NCBI RefSeq assembly: GCF_954871325.1
Contig: NC_088779.1
Span: forward strand, 17,176,846-17,240,845
From: Gordionus sp. m RMFG-2023
Taxonomy: Eukaryota > Nematomorpha > Gordioida > Chordodea > Parachordodidae
Length of the DNA: 64,000 nt
Direction: 5' to 3'
Below the pieces are notes generated by a model, which saw only the letters and a list, made by a program, of their open reading frames with translations, was not told the DNA's origin and did not search any database. This document shows, piece by piece, positions 1 through 12,004 of the stretch. The first letter of the stretch is position 1. Each line of letters begins with the position of its first letter. A program made the translations under genes and the position numbers.

Positions 1-160
1 AACGATTCAGTTTGTTTAACAGCAGTCGTAATTTGACTGGTCGATGGTATTTCATTTACTTTCTGAGCCTCTTGTAATTTAATATAATCTTTTATATAGT
101 TTTCCGTCATCTTGCGATCTGTCCCTGACAAGATATGTAATTGCTTGAATTTGGGACAGA
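1..160 (-). pseudogene. hAT-type transposase fragment at window edge
   Basis: The minus strand is open over about 50 codons, including CPKFKQLHILSGTDRK and a polar stretch EAQKVNEIPSTSQITTA. The start resembles the 'DPRFK..L.FL' block before the C-terminal dimerisation region of BED-type hAT transposases. The piece is cut by the window edge and no terminal repeats are visible. Another protein containing a similar stretch is possible. Confidence 0.35.
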
Positions 161-285
161 GAAAAAGAGAAATAAAATGATACTTGTGTTAAACAAATTT
201 TTCAATTAAAATATGCTTTATATTAAATAAAATCAATTTTATTTCTCCTTTTCCGCTTTGAAAGGTATTAAAAACTTCAAGAAGT

Positions 286-476
286 GATATTCCTTTATTT
301 GATTGTTTTGGTAAAATATATTCTAAAAATTTAGATATGAATTATAAAAAAATATATTAATAATACTTGAATATTGGGGCTTATTTAAGATATTCCTTTA
401 TTTGATGTTTTGGTAAAATATGTTGTAAAAATTTAGATATGAATTATAAAAAAATATATTAATACTTTGAATAAAT
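286..476. repeat. 103-bp tandem duplication (two units)
   Basis: The segment starting GATATTCCTTTATTTGAT at 286 is repeated from 389 with few differences, a period of 103 bp. Both units run through TTTAGATATGAATTATAAAA. The second copy is slightly shorter. Confidence 0.8.
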
Positions 477-609
477 TTGCAGGAAATTAATAATTAGATC
501 GATTAGTGGGTGTTAGGTAGTGTTAACCATCACCCAATATTATATTAATCATAACTATAATATAATATAATCTTATAACCATTAACTCAAAATGTAAAAA
601 TTTTTATAA

Positions 610-802
610 AAAATATTAAGGCCTGGCCCGACCCGGGTTTAACAATCTTAGGCCCGGCCCGGATATATTTTAAAAAAAAATTTTTAGGCCCGGCCCGGAT
701 ATGTTTAAAAAAAAATTTTTTAGGCCCGGCCCGGATATATTTAAAAAATTTAAAATAAGGCCCGGCCCGGGCCGGGTTTAGGGCCGGGCCTGCAAGTCTC
801 TG
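610..802. mobile_element. GC-iteron hAT MITE, family A, right part
   Basis: Four or five copies of GGCCCGGCCCGG alternate with runs of A and T at about 48-bp spacing. The element ends TGCAAGTCTCTG at 802, matching the terminal TGCAGGTCTCTG of other family A copies in the window. The left end is not recognisable. The reading frame crossing it gives only RAGP repeats and is not a gene. Confidence 0.75.
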
Positions 803-817
803 ATATATATTATTCAT

Positions 818-941
818 TTGAACAAACGTGTACGCGTTTAAACGTGAACTCGTTCTTTTTTTTTGAAAATGAACTTGAAAGTAAACGCGTTCGATTCTTG
901 TCAATGAATGTTGAACGCGTTTAATTTTTTTAGCAGTACTA
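818..941. mobile_element. hAT MITE family B, terminal fragment
   Basis: It carries the family B signature of AACGCGTT-type repeats alternating with T-runs and ends ...TTTTTTAGCAGTACTA at 941. That corresponds to the right end of the complete copy at 25,230 (TATAGCACTA). The left end is missing; the fragment abuts the family A element. Confidence 0.6.
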
Positions 942-1254
942 GTAAATTCATACTGGGACTAGGGGAGAGCTAAATTATCTTCATCTGAAGAAACAATTTC
1001 TATTGACTTATTATCTTTATAAAATAAATTATAATATTAGAAAATATAAATTAATATAACATGATTGATTCAATATTAATTAGATTATCAATCTTAACTA
1101 TATAAAATTTAGCAACAAAAAATTAATAAATAAAATACAAATGAAGAACTTTGGTGGTTGATCTGATTAAAAACTCTGGTTAATTTCTAAAATTTAATAA
1201 TTATATAATATATAATAATCAAATAAAAAAAAATATTTTCCATACTTTTTAATA
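942..1254. other. AT-rich spacer
   Basis: No coding signal, RNA gene or recognised repeat. Confidence 0.5.
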
Positions 1255-1261
1255 AAAAATT

Positions 1262-1753
1262 TGAAGTATCGCGTAATGTTTTGCGTTACCGTTATTCAAA
1301 AAAGAAAAAGTGTTTTTCCTCAAAAAAGTAACAACATTACTTTCATCAACGTTATTTTACAGCATCAATTTTTAGATAACCTAATATGAATAAATTTAGT
1401 TATCATACCCCCTTTTTTAAAAAAAATATTTTATAAAAAAGATATTCATTTGCACATCTCTGTAACTAAAATGATTAATATATGAAATATGTATACATAT
1501 TAGAACTCAAAACGCTTTTGGAATTTAAATTAAAAATATTAATCAAAGATAGATATTAATTTATATCAAAGATAATTCATATACATATGATGAAGATTTT
1601 AAAATACGATTAAATTATTAGAATTTCAAAATAAAGATTTGGGAATTTAAATTTTTAATCAATATTATCAGATTCTCATTTTTCGAGGTAACGAAAGTAA
1701 CTTTTCTTTGAATAACGGTAACCGTATTTTGTCAAGTAACGTGCCCAACCCTG
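1262..1753. mobile_element. non-autonomous hAT-like MITE with GTTACCGTTATTC arms
   Basis: The right end reads ...GTTACCGTTATTCAAAG...CAAGTAACGTGCCCAACCCTG when both strands are considered, and the left arm shares CGTTACCGTTATTCAAA in inverted orientation. The CCCTG end is the hAT type (CAGGG inverted). The outer left end has decayed, and no target duplication could be paired. Confidence 0.6.
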
Positions 1754-4700
1754 GTTGTGTGCATATTATAGCGTCGATGAATCTCATAGACATATATTAA
1801 GCATTGATCACGCCTGTTATTGTGTACTTAGTTGGATGTTCTATTTCATTTTCGTTTATTAGACTTCTCACTGTAAATTATACGTCAGTATTTTCATTTA
1901 ACGCGACTATTAAATTTTTGTAAATACAGGTAAATGAAGACAATTCATATTACAATACTGATTCATTTGTCAATTGTGAAACTTTCTTCAAGGTCTTTAC
2001 AAAAATATTTTTGATAATTATTTATCAAAATGTTTTGGATACAAATATCCCACATTAGTTATAAATTCTTTATTCGCCAAAAAACTGTGATTAATTATAG
2101 AAATAAATACTACTACAATTTAACATTAGATCGGATGTGCGTGCGTTCATCATTGCATTCATCGCTAAACATTATCTTCGCTTGACTTATTATATTTTTT
2201 AGTACCTCATTTTGTATGCGTATGTTTAGAAATTAAATCAGGAATATTTCAATTTAAATTTATAATCATTTTTATAGTTTTCTTTTAAATGGATGTGAAG
2301 GTTATAAAACAATAATCTTCCAGCATTTCCCAAGCAGATAAAATATTTAAATTTTTATTTAGAATGATTGAGTATCCATTCTTTTATTTGATTCGTCAAG
2401 ATCAGCGGATATCTTATGTATTATTTATTCGCAAATAAAATTGTTTGCTCTCTCTATCTCTCTATCTCTCTTTTTTTTCTTTTTAAATTTAATTTAAATA
2501 TTTTAATACTTAGAAAATTATTAATAAAACAAAGATTTATTAGCTAAAAATAATAGAGTACCTTTCGATAACTTCTTGTTTGTTAATCAGGCTCTAGTAT
2601 ATAAAATATTGACCCTGAAATAATTAGTATTTATATTTCCTAGAATTTCTTCTTAGCTTCTCCTATCAAAAAATATTATCTTACTTGCTGGCCCAATGGG
2701 CCCTTTATATAAAATAATAGATTTTTAACTTTTCATTTCACATTATTTCATAGTATTATATATTATTAACACAATATTTATATTTTAAAATAATAAAAAA
2801 AAAATTATAATTTTTTTACATACGGGCTGAATATACTTAAATGTTCATTACAAGATTTGTTTTTTTGCTTATGATTTTTGTGTCTTTTTTATATTAGGGT
2901 AAATAATTATATTCTTAGTTTAGAGGCATATCTAATACTATTAATGTCTGAATGACATTTTTCAATTGGCTGATATTTATTTAACACCATTTGGTAGAAT
3001 TTCTTTCCCCTTTTTATTTGACCATCTGCATATATAATCTTTAATGACATTCAACGAAACAAAAGAAATAAGGAAGCTAAGCAGGTATCTAGACATGGAT
3101 TTTTACTAAAGATATTTTTTAAGTTATTTTGTCACTTTCTCATTTCCATTAGATTCAAATAATTTTATCTGAATATGGGAAATTTTCCCAGGTACTCGAT
3201 AAAGAATGATAGAATTTTTGAAGGGTTCATATGACATATTATCTAGATTATTTTTATGGGTTGAATCGAGGCAACATTCAGAATTGTTGTCTTCCTGTCC
3301 TACCGAATTTTATTGATATTCATGATATCTGATTAAAAAATTATTATAGAAATATTTATATGCCTAAATTTTGTTAAAATAATTTTAGGGGAAAAAATAG
3401 ATTGGTAATAATGTAATTGTAAAAATAAAAATATATTCAAAATTTCTATGGATTTTTTACCAGTAGAATGCCAGATACCAGAAAAAAATATATTAGTGTT
3501 ACAATAATAGAATAAAATCGTATTCTTATCATCAAAAATTACTAAAATAATCTATATTCATTAGTGACAATATGATTTAGAGCATAAGGTCCAATGGATC
3601 CATTTGGGCGATAGTGGGAGTCATCATTGATAACCCGGTGGAATTTTTGGACAAATTTTATAGTTATTATTTGATAGGTATATTATGAGCAATAAAATAA
3701 CTCAAGAAAATAAACTTGAATAAGTTTTTTACCAGGTTAGTAAGCTAAAGATTAAAAATTATTTATAAATAAATAAAAACGGAGGAGAAAGCATAAAAAT
3801 AGTTTTCTTACTTACCCAAATTAACCAAATAATCATTTGCTATATCGGTTTCTTCGGCATTGAGCAAAATTTTTTAACTGTCCGCTTCATCTTAGAAGAA
3901 ACTTAAATTGTCTAAATCTTGATATAGCGAAATATCATAAACTTGTATAATATCATGTAGGCAAATGCAAATTATGCATAGTGTAAAAAATAAGCAAATA
4001 TTATATAAATTAATAATCATTTCCAAAATTTATATCAAGTTTCTATAAGAAAATGTTGAATATTCTAATATACAATTCACAATATAATAAAATATATGTG
4101 TTTAAACTAGTATATTATTATGACTTTACATGTAATCCTAGAAAATGTAAGACGAAATATAGAAATATTTATTTTCCCTCGTGGTGCCTGAGTAAATAAA
4201 GATTCCTAGTTACGGTCCTCATATAATATAGGTCAAAATAATACCTATTTTAAGCACTTGATTCAAACGCTCTAATAATAGTAGAATTTTCTAAATATTA
4301 ATTTTAACCCATATCTTTATGGCTTTTTAATTCTAACTTTGACCTATAGATTAATTTTTGAAAAATATTGATCCGGCCGGGGATCGAACAAAAGAAAAAA
4401 TGATAGTAAATTTTTTATAATAATAGCTCAGTCGGAATAATTCCCTCAAAATATTTAAAGAATTCATTTAATTTGTCAGCACAAAATTTTTTTTTTAGTG
4501 ATTCCTCTTTTACCCCGTGTCTAAAATAAATAAACAAAATGTGAATAGTTGGAAAAGTAAAATATAATTCTTTCACATTATTATTCTAATTTTGAAGGTG
4601 AAAGCAGGAGTATCAAATTTTTTTTATCATTTTTTGAATTTAATAATTTAATTCAGTGGCATAACTTCCCTTTTTAAAAGGGCCATAATATTTTGAATTA

Positions 4701-6490
4701 CCGTTCTATATATAAAATTATAAAAAATTTATATTTTGCAGCATATATTTAGAAAATTTTAAAGGAAACACATCTAGTTTTTTTTTCTTTATAAAAATTA
4801 AATTTTAGTATAAAATTTGATTCATTTGAATAAATCAAAATTAGTTTCTTTAGTTTCTTTAAATTTTCTTAATACAAAAATTTATATAGATAAAATGTAT
4901 ATTTTTTCTAAAAGCTGAAATCCTACAACCTAAGTCTAGAGAAATGATAGAATAAGAGCGGCCATAGTATTTAAAAACGCCAAATGTCGAGGTTGCTTAA
5001 GAAAAACGGCACTTTGCAAAATATTACAAAATGGAGGAATACTTTTTTTTATTACATTATTTTATTGCTTAAAGAAGAATACTTTATATTAATATTTAAA
5101 AAATTCTTATAGCAGTAAATAGGAGAGGGATAATTCTTATTTAGAAGACGGAAATGCCCTTAAGTAACCCTTTGGATATGCATAACTCGTTTTAATTAAT
5201 TATTATAGGGTTCTATTTTGATTTCGTTTCAATAAATTTCTACATAGCAATTTAAAAAAACTATATTTTTAAATAAATATTTTAGTTTATGAAGGAAACT
5301 TCTAAGGATAGATTTTAACCCGAAATATTTTCAAACAACATATCATAGTGCTAAAACCTTTAATAAAATATTATAAATTATACATTTAAGATTTTAAAAA
5401 ATAATAGAAAACATGGGTCTAAAGTACTATTTATCGGATATATATTTTCCTGAGAAAATAAAATTAAAATTTTTGCCCTAGCGTTTATATCAGAGAATTT
5501 TCAATGATCAAGTCCAATCCAATCTGAAATTTATTAAAATGTGTAAAAAAAGATATTTCAACGGAGGTCAAAAAATTTTAAGTGCTGAAGCAAAATAAAA
5601 AATATTCTTAAAAAGACCAAAATAATATGAATTCTATGTCTGATCAAAAATAAATTTTAAATTGAATCCTGATCTTGACCGAGTTGGAGAAAAGATTTGT
5701 CGGTGCCCGACCGCCTTGAATCGGTCGTGGGTGCTACTCTATATCCATTATTACAATAGTCTATTTATTTTACAAAATACTTATTTTGGCAGAGGCAAAA
5801 TGAATTAATGATTTCTTAAGATTAAAATTGTTTCTTTAAAGGAGGAAAGGGTTTTCAATTATTGGATTACAAATAAATATCTATCGCCTTGCTTGATCCT
5901 AATCTCAACACTTTCATTTTAATATTGAGCATGAATATTGAATTTATAGGAATTATTTGTAAAATGACAAATCTTCTTTCAAAATTATATATTTAAATAC
6001 CAATAAAATCCATATCGAATAATGAATTGAAATACCCAATTAATGTAAAGTCAATTTATTAATTATTTATTCATAATATCTTTTACGTTATTTTTCAATA
6101 TAATGAAATAGGTGACCTTTAAACATAAAACAAAAAACAACTTAAAAATAAAAATTTTGCGTGTTAGAGGAATATATTATTATTAACCATATTTATTTAT
6201 GTAAAAAAAATAAATATAAAAAAAAGTTTGAAATATGAATAAAAAAGAATGAATAATTGGTAAATAAACAAAGATGTTGTTATATTTAAAAAATATTATC
6301 AATAATTTGTAATAGATAAATAAATAAAAATAAATTTAATCAATGCTGCACACTTCAATATAAAAAGTTAAAAATAAATAAATATAATATTATAAAATCA
6401 ATATTTTTTGGTTTTCTCCGAATGTAAATTTTTTAATAACTATTTTTTTTTCTTCAAAAATATAGATAATAATATTTAAATTAAAGTTTT
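1754..6490. other. AT-rich region without recognised genes
   Basis: I find no open frame above background and no conserved protein piece. There is a (TCTCTA)-like microsatellite near 2450-2475. Around 4375-4440 two tRNA-promoter-like motifs lie in opposite orientations. The remainder is A/T-rich and unremarkable. Confidence 0.5.
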
Positions 6491-6496
6491 TAAATT

Positions 6497-8588
6497 GTGA
6501 TAAAGCCAAAGTTGTGTAGCTCTATCGACCTGGTATATGCAATATGCGAAAACACTTTCACAAAAGGCTCAACATATTTTCGACATAATAATTCAGTAAT
6601 TAAAATATATGAAAATTCAAGTGTACATATTAGTGCAGTCAAGGCCTACCTCAGAGCATCAAAAAACAAGTCATTTAGTGTAAAAATATTTAATGAAAAA
6701 AAAATCGACAAATTTATAACAATGTCCACATAATAAAACAAATATAAAAATGAAAATTTAAGTTATGAGAATTTCCTGAAAATGATTCGTATTGAATGAT
6801 CAAATACCTAGAGAACATTTAGAGAAAGCTATTTTAAAGAGCAAATGTAGAAAAGCTTAAACTCTCTGACAAATCAAAATCGAGGGGAAGAGGTTCTCTC
6901 ATAACCTTGTTTTCAAAAGCTATTGATAACAAAGTTATCGATGTTGTTCTTGATCAAATCAGGAATTTAATAAAAAAGGAGATTGGTAACAAACGGTTTA
7001 GTTTGTAAATGGATAGTACACAAGACGTTAGCATTTATGTTCAAGCAATCATTTGCCTACGTTATATATATAATGGTAAAATAACTATTTTTAAATGATA
7101 TTTATGAAAGATTTCTATCTGCTGAATCCTATCAGCAATATAAGATTTAATTTTTAGAAAGGCTATTTTACAAAAGTTACAAACTCTTCTTGAAAATATT
7201 TTTTAATATCTTGAGTGAATGCTTTTTAAAACATGGAATTCAAATGAGAAATATAATTGGAGAATCATTTGATGGTGCTGTAAATATGCGGGGTGAATTT
7301 GTTGGATTGCATGCTCTTTGACCAGCATATTAAATCTCTCTGTATATGTGATTCATGCATATTGAAGGCAAAAATTTATTTGGATTATTGAACAGACTAG
7401 CAACTTTCTTTGGTGAATTATGTAAAAGAATGGATGCTTGGGTGAAGCAGAATAATTCATCTGCCCAAAATAAGTTGAGAAGGCTGCAAAAAATAGGTGA
7501 GACAAGGTGGTGGGCACGTAAAAGAGCCCTTATATGGATATATGCTAAAGAGAGCTTTCTCCCATTAACGATAAGTGCACATCAATTTATAAGAGATAAT
7601 AAATCATTTGAAACAAAAACCTCATCAGATGCGCAGTCTTTGATCAATAATTTATGTAAATTTAAGACTCTAAGTACAGCTATAATATATTTGGATTTTT
7701 GAAATAATAGGGCCACTGTCATTATATCTTCAAACTAAAAATTTAGATATTTTATCAACATGGAAAATGATAGAAGATGCTAAATCTTCTGTATCATCGA
7801 TAACTATTATATCGATTCAAAATAAATAAAAATGGCTTCTAATTTAAAATGAAACACTTTCAAATTTAAAACTCCCGGAGAGTATCTGTGTACAGAATGC
7901 TCTGCGCCTAAAAATCGAATAGGATGAGCGAGAATATATAGTGACGAAGGCCAAGATGAACGTCCTCAAGAATCGATTGACCTTTATAGGGTCGAAGTAT
8001 TTCGTCCTACAATTGATCAAATTATAAACAGCTTGTCGAAACGATTTTCTGTGAATAAGAGTTATTTTGAATGTGCAATATTTGCATTCAGGCATTTTGA
8101 TGAAATAAAATAGTAATGATATTTCTAAAAAGGGCTTGGAAAAACTGGCACAATTTGCAAATATATTGACTGTTAAATTACGTAACGAATTGTTTATATT
8201 TTCCAGTGTTATCAAAGATTTAATAGTAGAATTGACTATGATATCTTATGTATGTACCAGTGAGAAGTCAAATGAAGTAGATGGAATATTACAGTATGAT
8301 AATAACTCAAGTGTGATAATAAATGTAATAAGTGTTTAATATGCTACAATATGCACATGTGCATATTGTAGCATATTAATACATTTTAACTTTGTCATTT
8401 ACGCAGGTTAATTGCGAGAGAACATTTAGTAAATTAAAAATTATAAAAAATTGGTTGAGAGCTAATATAGGCCAAGAAAAATTTTAATGATGTCAATTGA
8501 ACGAGAGCTATTAGCGCAGACTGAACTAGAAGATAATCTTGTTTATTTTCGCAAAGGTTCAAAGTTAATGAGAGATTTAATAGCGTAA
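6497..8588 (+). pseudogene. ZMYM1-type hAT transposase remnant
   Basis: Pieces of one transposase lie in order on the plus strand. Near 6500-6730 is part of the N-terminal zinc-finger region (KIYENSSVHISAVKAYL). At 7355-7700 is GKNLFGLLNRLATFFGELCK with GETRWWARKRAL, a block typical of ZMYM1/TTF-finger hATs. At 8405-8588 is the dimerisation end, CERTFSKLKIIKNWLRANI then MMSIERELLAQTE. The frame is broken several times and no exact ends were found. The downstream LINE at 8739 may have removed the 3' end. The product would cut and paste the element in the nucleus; this copy cannot. Confidence 0.8.
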
Positions 8589-8738
8589 AAATTTTATATT
8601 ATCTTAATTCCTGTATTTAAATCTCATTTATATCTATTTACAATATGATCGGTGCTTGATTTTATAAGTGCAGCAATTTTATTCTCTGTGTAAAATTGTA
8701 TAATTGCAATAATTTTCTATGTGTAATTAATTTTTTTA

Positions 8739-8806
8739 GCCGGGGTGGCCTAATGGGTTATGATATATCCTTGGAAACAGAAGGACGCAGGTTCAATCCT
8801 AGTAAG
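8739..8806 (+). promoter_or_regulatory. tRNA-like head of the LINE leader
   Basis: TGGCCTAATGGG fits the pol III box A consensus. About 40 bp later GGTTCAATCCT is one indel from box B (GGTTCRANTCC). The same arrangement, more decayed, starts LINE copy 2. It could be an internal promoter or a captured tRNA/SINE head; function is inference. Confidence 0.5.
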
Positions 8807-8959
8807 GAACGTAAAATTTTCAGGTTTTTCTTCGATGACTGATGAGTAAAGACATATGGTAAAATGAATTTCGGAGCTGAGAGATGACATCCAGGTCACC
8901 GACAGGCTTGGACAGCCGGGTGCTAAGAATCCTTGTCCAATAAGCAAAAATGAATATAA

Positions 8960-9530
8960 AAAAATCTGAATATTAAAGCTAGGGCATTCCCTTCAAGCGA
9001 CGTGCAGGGTGTAGACCTCCCTATGAAAAGTAAAATAAAGGTCAAAGCAAAGAAGACAAAGTTAGCAAGTTTGAATATTGGTACACTTAAAGGTAAGACG
9101 AGAGAATTGGCATTAATGTTGAACAAAAGTTGATATAGCGTGCATACAAGAGACGAAATGGAAAGGTCAAAAGACTTTAATGATTGGAGATGGGTATAAA
9201 TTGTACTATAATAGAATTCTTAGTAATAGGAACGGTGTCGGTATCATCTTCAGTCAAGATCTAACCTCATCAATGGTAGAAGTTAATAGGATCTCTGATA
9301 TACTAATGAAGATAAAACTCTGCATTGGTCAATCAATACTACACATCCTTTCAGTATATACTCCTCAAACAGGTTGCAAAGAAGAGGAGAAAGACGACTT
9401 TAGAGCTATCCTTGATGAAACTGTAGTGGAATTACCTAAGGATGACCTAGTCATAATAGGTGGTGACTTAAATGCACATGTGGGAAAAGCAAGAGATAGC
9501 TACAAAAATCGTCACAATTTCGAGTATTGA
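8960..9530 (+). pseudogene. LINE copy 1 endonuclease (APE-type)
   Basis: The frame carries KTKLASLNIGTL, the QETKW-type motif region, LHILSVYTPQTGCKEEE and VIIGGDLNAHVGK, the classic Asn, Glu, Tyr and Asp-Asn positions of an apurinic-type endonuclease that nicks target DNA for reverse transcription. The N-terminal part is shifted relative to the longest open piece (9180-9530), and the domain is then cut by the foreign insert. Compared with copy 2, GGDLNAHVG is intact here. Confidence 0.85.
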
Positions 9531-9536
9531 AATTGG

Positions 9537-9925
9537 GTAATTAGAACCTAAATATAAAATAGAAATAAAAATATATACTAAAATATGATTATAAATCTTT
9601 ATTAAATAAATAACTATAATCAAATACAAAGTGAAAAACATAATCATAATATAAGAAAAAAAAATTAATATAAAAATAAAAGTAAAAATTAAAAATTATA
9701 TGTAAAAGTAAAAATTAAAAAGTCTACCAATCAAAAAATAAAAGTTCATCATCCCACTTGTTAAAACTTTTATAGTATGAAAAATCTACAATTATCACGC
9801 GTTTTCATCTCAATTACATAGACGGGGATCTAAGTAATAACTTAATAATTTTAATAAAACATTATTTTTGTTTGAATATTATTACAATTTAAATAATGCA
9901 TTTTTTTTGTAACGCAAAAATGCAA
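9537..9925. mobile_element. AT-rich insert splitting the LINE endonuclease
   Basis: About 390 bp absent from LINE copy 2 at the corresponding site. The LINE sequence around the break (ending TTTCGAGTATTG and resuming CATCATGGTGGTTTTGG) seems partly duplicated on both sides, as after a target duplication or a local rearrangement. No terminal inverted repeats or coding sequence are seen, so its class is unknown. Confidence 0.5.
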
Positions 9926-9929
9926 CAGG

Positions 9930-12004
9930 CATCATGGTGGTTTTGGATATGGAGAAGGAAATGATGAAGGAGAGCATATACTGAAATTTGCGCAAGCCTT
10001 CAACCTTGCCTTAACCAACACCTATTATAGGAAAAAAAGTGGTACAAGGAACAAGTAAAACACAGATAGATTACATACTAATCTATCGAGAAGATTAAAA
10101 GATGTAATAGACTACAAAGTCATCCCAGGAGAAGATATAGCCGCGCAACACAAGCTACTAGTCATGGATTTACACATCACAAATAAATCCACTCAAAACA
10201 ATATAAAACTGGAACCATGCATCAAATAGGGTAAATTAAAACAATGACAAATGCCTTTGTAATCAATGCAAACATTGAAACAATAGATTCCTCACAAGTC
10301 AGTGATCCAGATTAATAGCCACTGCCAAATCGACACTAGGCTTGACAAGGGGAGGTAACAAATCATAGAAAGAACTATGGTGGTGGAATGAATAGATACA
10401 AACCACTATACAGGAGAAAAAGTCCTTTATAAAATATAGTACAAATCCAAAAGCCCAGATAACAAGACAAGATACAAAAAATCTAAGAGATTAGGTATAA
10501 AGGCGGTGGCTAGGACCAAATCTATGGCATACGATGACATGTATGAAGAACTACATATCAAAGTAGGGCAAAATAAAATCTACAGATTAGCCAAACAGCG
10601 ATAAAAGAAGTAATCAAGAATAAAGATGGGAAATTGATAATAAAGGAAAAAGAAATAATGAATAGATGGAAAGAATATTTTCAGGAGCTTCTCAACTTTA
10701 ATTCCCACATACTACATTTAGATGAACACTCCCCATGTCAAAACCTTATACCACCAATAACAGAACAAGAGAAAACATATGCCTCAGGCATATGAAAAAC
10801 AACAAAGCTAGGAGTCCAGAGGATATTCCAATAGAAAGCCTTAAAGCACTAAGAGATGTTGGAATACATTTCCTCACAAATCTATACAATAAAATACTTT
10901 TTTCAAAAATGGAGGCAGAGCTATCTAGTTCCTCCTATCTTCAAAAATAAAGGGGATCCACACAATTGTCAAAATTACAAGGGTATAAAACTAATGTCAC
11001 ACTGTCTAAAACTATACGAAAAAATAATAGAAAAAAGATTAAGAGACATATTCGAAATAGGAGAGACTCAGTTTGGCTTTATGCCTGGAAGATCAACAAC
11101 TGATGCTATCTACGCAATTAGGCAAATGAGTGAAAAATACAGGGAAAAGAACAAAAAGCTACACATGGTCTTTCTCGATCTAGAAAAGGCCTTCAATAGA
11201 ATCCCAAGAAAACTTATCTGGTGGGCGCTACGCCACAAAGAAATTCCCGAAAAATATATAAGAATAATACAGGATATGTATATGGGCCATACAACAATGG
11301 TCCGTAGCACAATAGGTACTTCAGCAGGCTTCACAATAGCCGAAGGAGATCATCAAATAGCACTGTCTATACCTCAATCAGTCCCTTTAAATATGATATT
11401 TCCAGATGATATTGTGATACTTGCCGAATCCAAGAATGAAATGAAAGAAAGATTAGTGAGTTGGATAAATATCCTAGAAAAGCACGGATTAAAAGTAAAT
11501 AGAGAAAAGACGGAGTATATGGTGATAGGAGGAGATGAAACAGAGAGTATTGATATAAATGAATGGCAGATATAGGCAATTGAAAGCTGCAAATATTTGG
11601 GCTCCACTATACAAACAAACGGCACATTAGAAAAAGAGATAAAGAGTAAAATTAATCAAGGGTGGTTAAAGTGGAGATCATTATCTGGAGTGCTATTTAA
11701 CAAAAGAATCCCACACAAATTAAAGGGAAAAGTTTACTCCATAGTACAACCAACTATTCTATATAGTTCGGAAACATGGCCAACCAAGGAATCAGACGAG
11801 AGAAGTCTACAAACTATGGAGATGAGAATGGTGAGGATGATTGCTGGGGTAACAAGAAAGGATAAAGTGCGCAGTACAAGAATACTCAGTAGTTTAAAGG
11901 TAGTGCCCATTAAGACTAAGTTAATGGTAAACAGACTTAGGTGGGATGGGCACACAATGAGAAGGCCTATGAACTACATAGGAAATAAAGTTAAGAGTTT
12001 AAAA
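9930..12004 (+). pseudogene. LINE copy 1 linker and reverse transcriptase
   Basis: After a decayed linker, the RT domain is readable from about 10,790: NNKARSPEDIPIESLKAL, then QFGFMPGRSTTDAIYAIRQM, HMVFLDLEKAFNRIPRKL, and DDIVILAESKNEM. Near 11,350 the segment that in copy 2 encodes the LSPLLFITVIDVL block is missing, so the RT core is internally deleted. The catalytic box reads FPDD instead of FADD. The 3' connection domain (SSETWPTKESDERSLQTMEM) is preserved. Confidence 0.88.

Larger units (their letters stand above)
8739..12004 (+). mobile_element. RTE-clade LINE, copy 1 (interrupted, 3'-truncated)
   Basis: It is collinear with the copy at 58.6-61.7 kb. In order: a 5' leader with a tRNA-like head, an endonuclease, a reverse transcriptase, and the start of the 3' part (up to AACTACATAGGAAATAAAGT). 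About 390 bp of unrelated AT-rich DNA split the endonuclease near 9536-9925. The 3' end is lost where a GC-iteron MITE fragment begins near 12,005. Endonuclease/RT sequence of the 'craniofacial development protein 2-like' kind is the usual annotation of this RTE group. Confidence 0.88.

Noticed and set aside
587-904. Minus-strand frame with RAGP repeats, and a similar frame at 34,258-34,534
   Set aside because: It comes from the GGCCCGGCCCGG iterons of a family A MITE, not from a protein gene.
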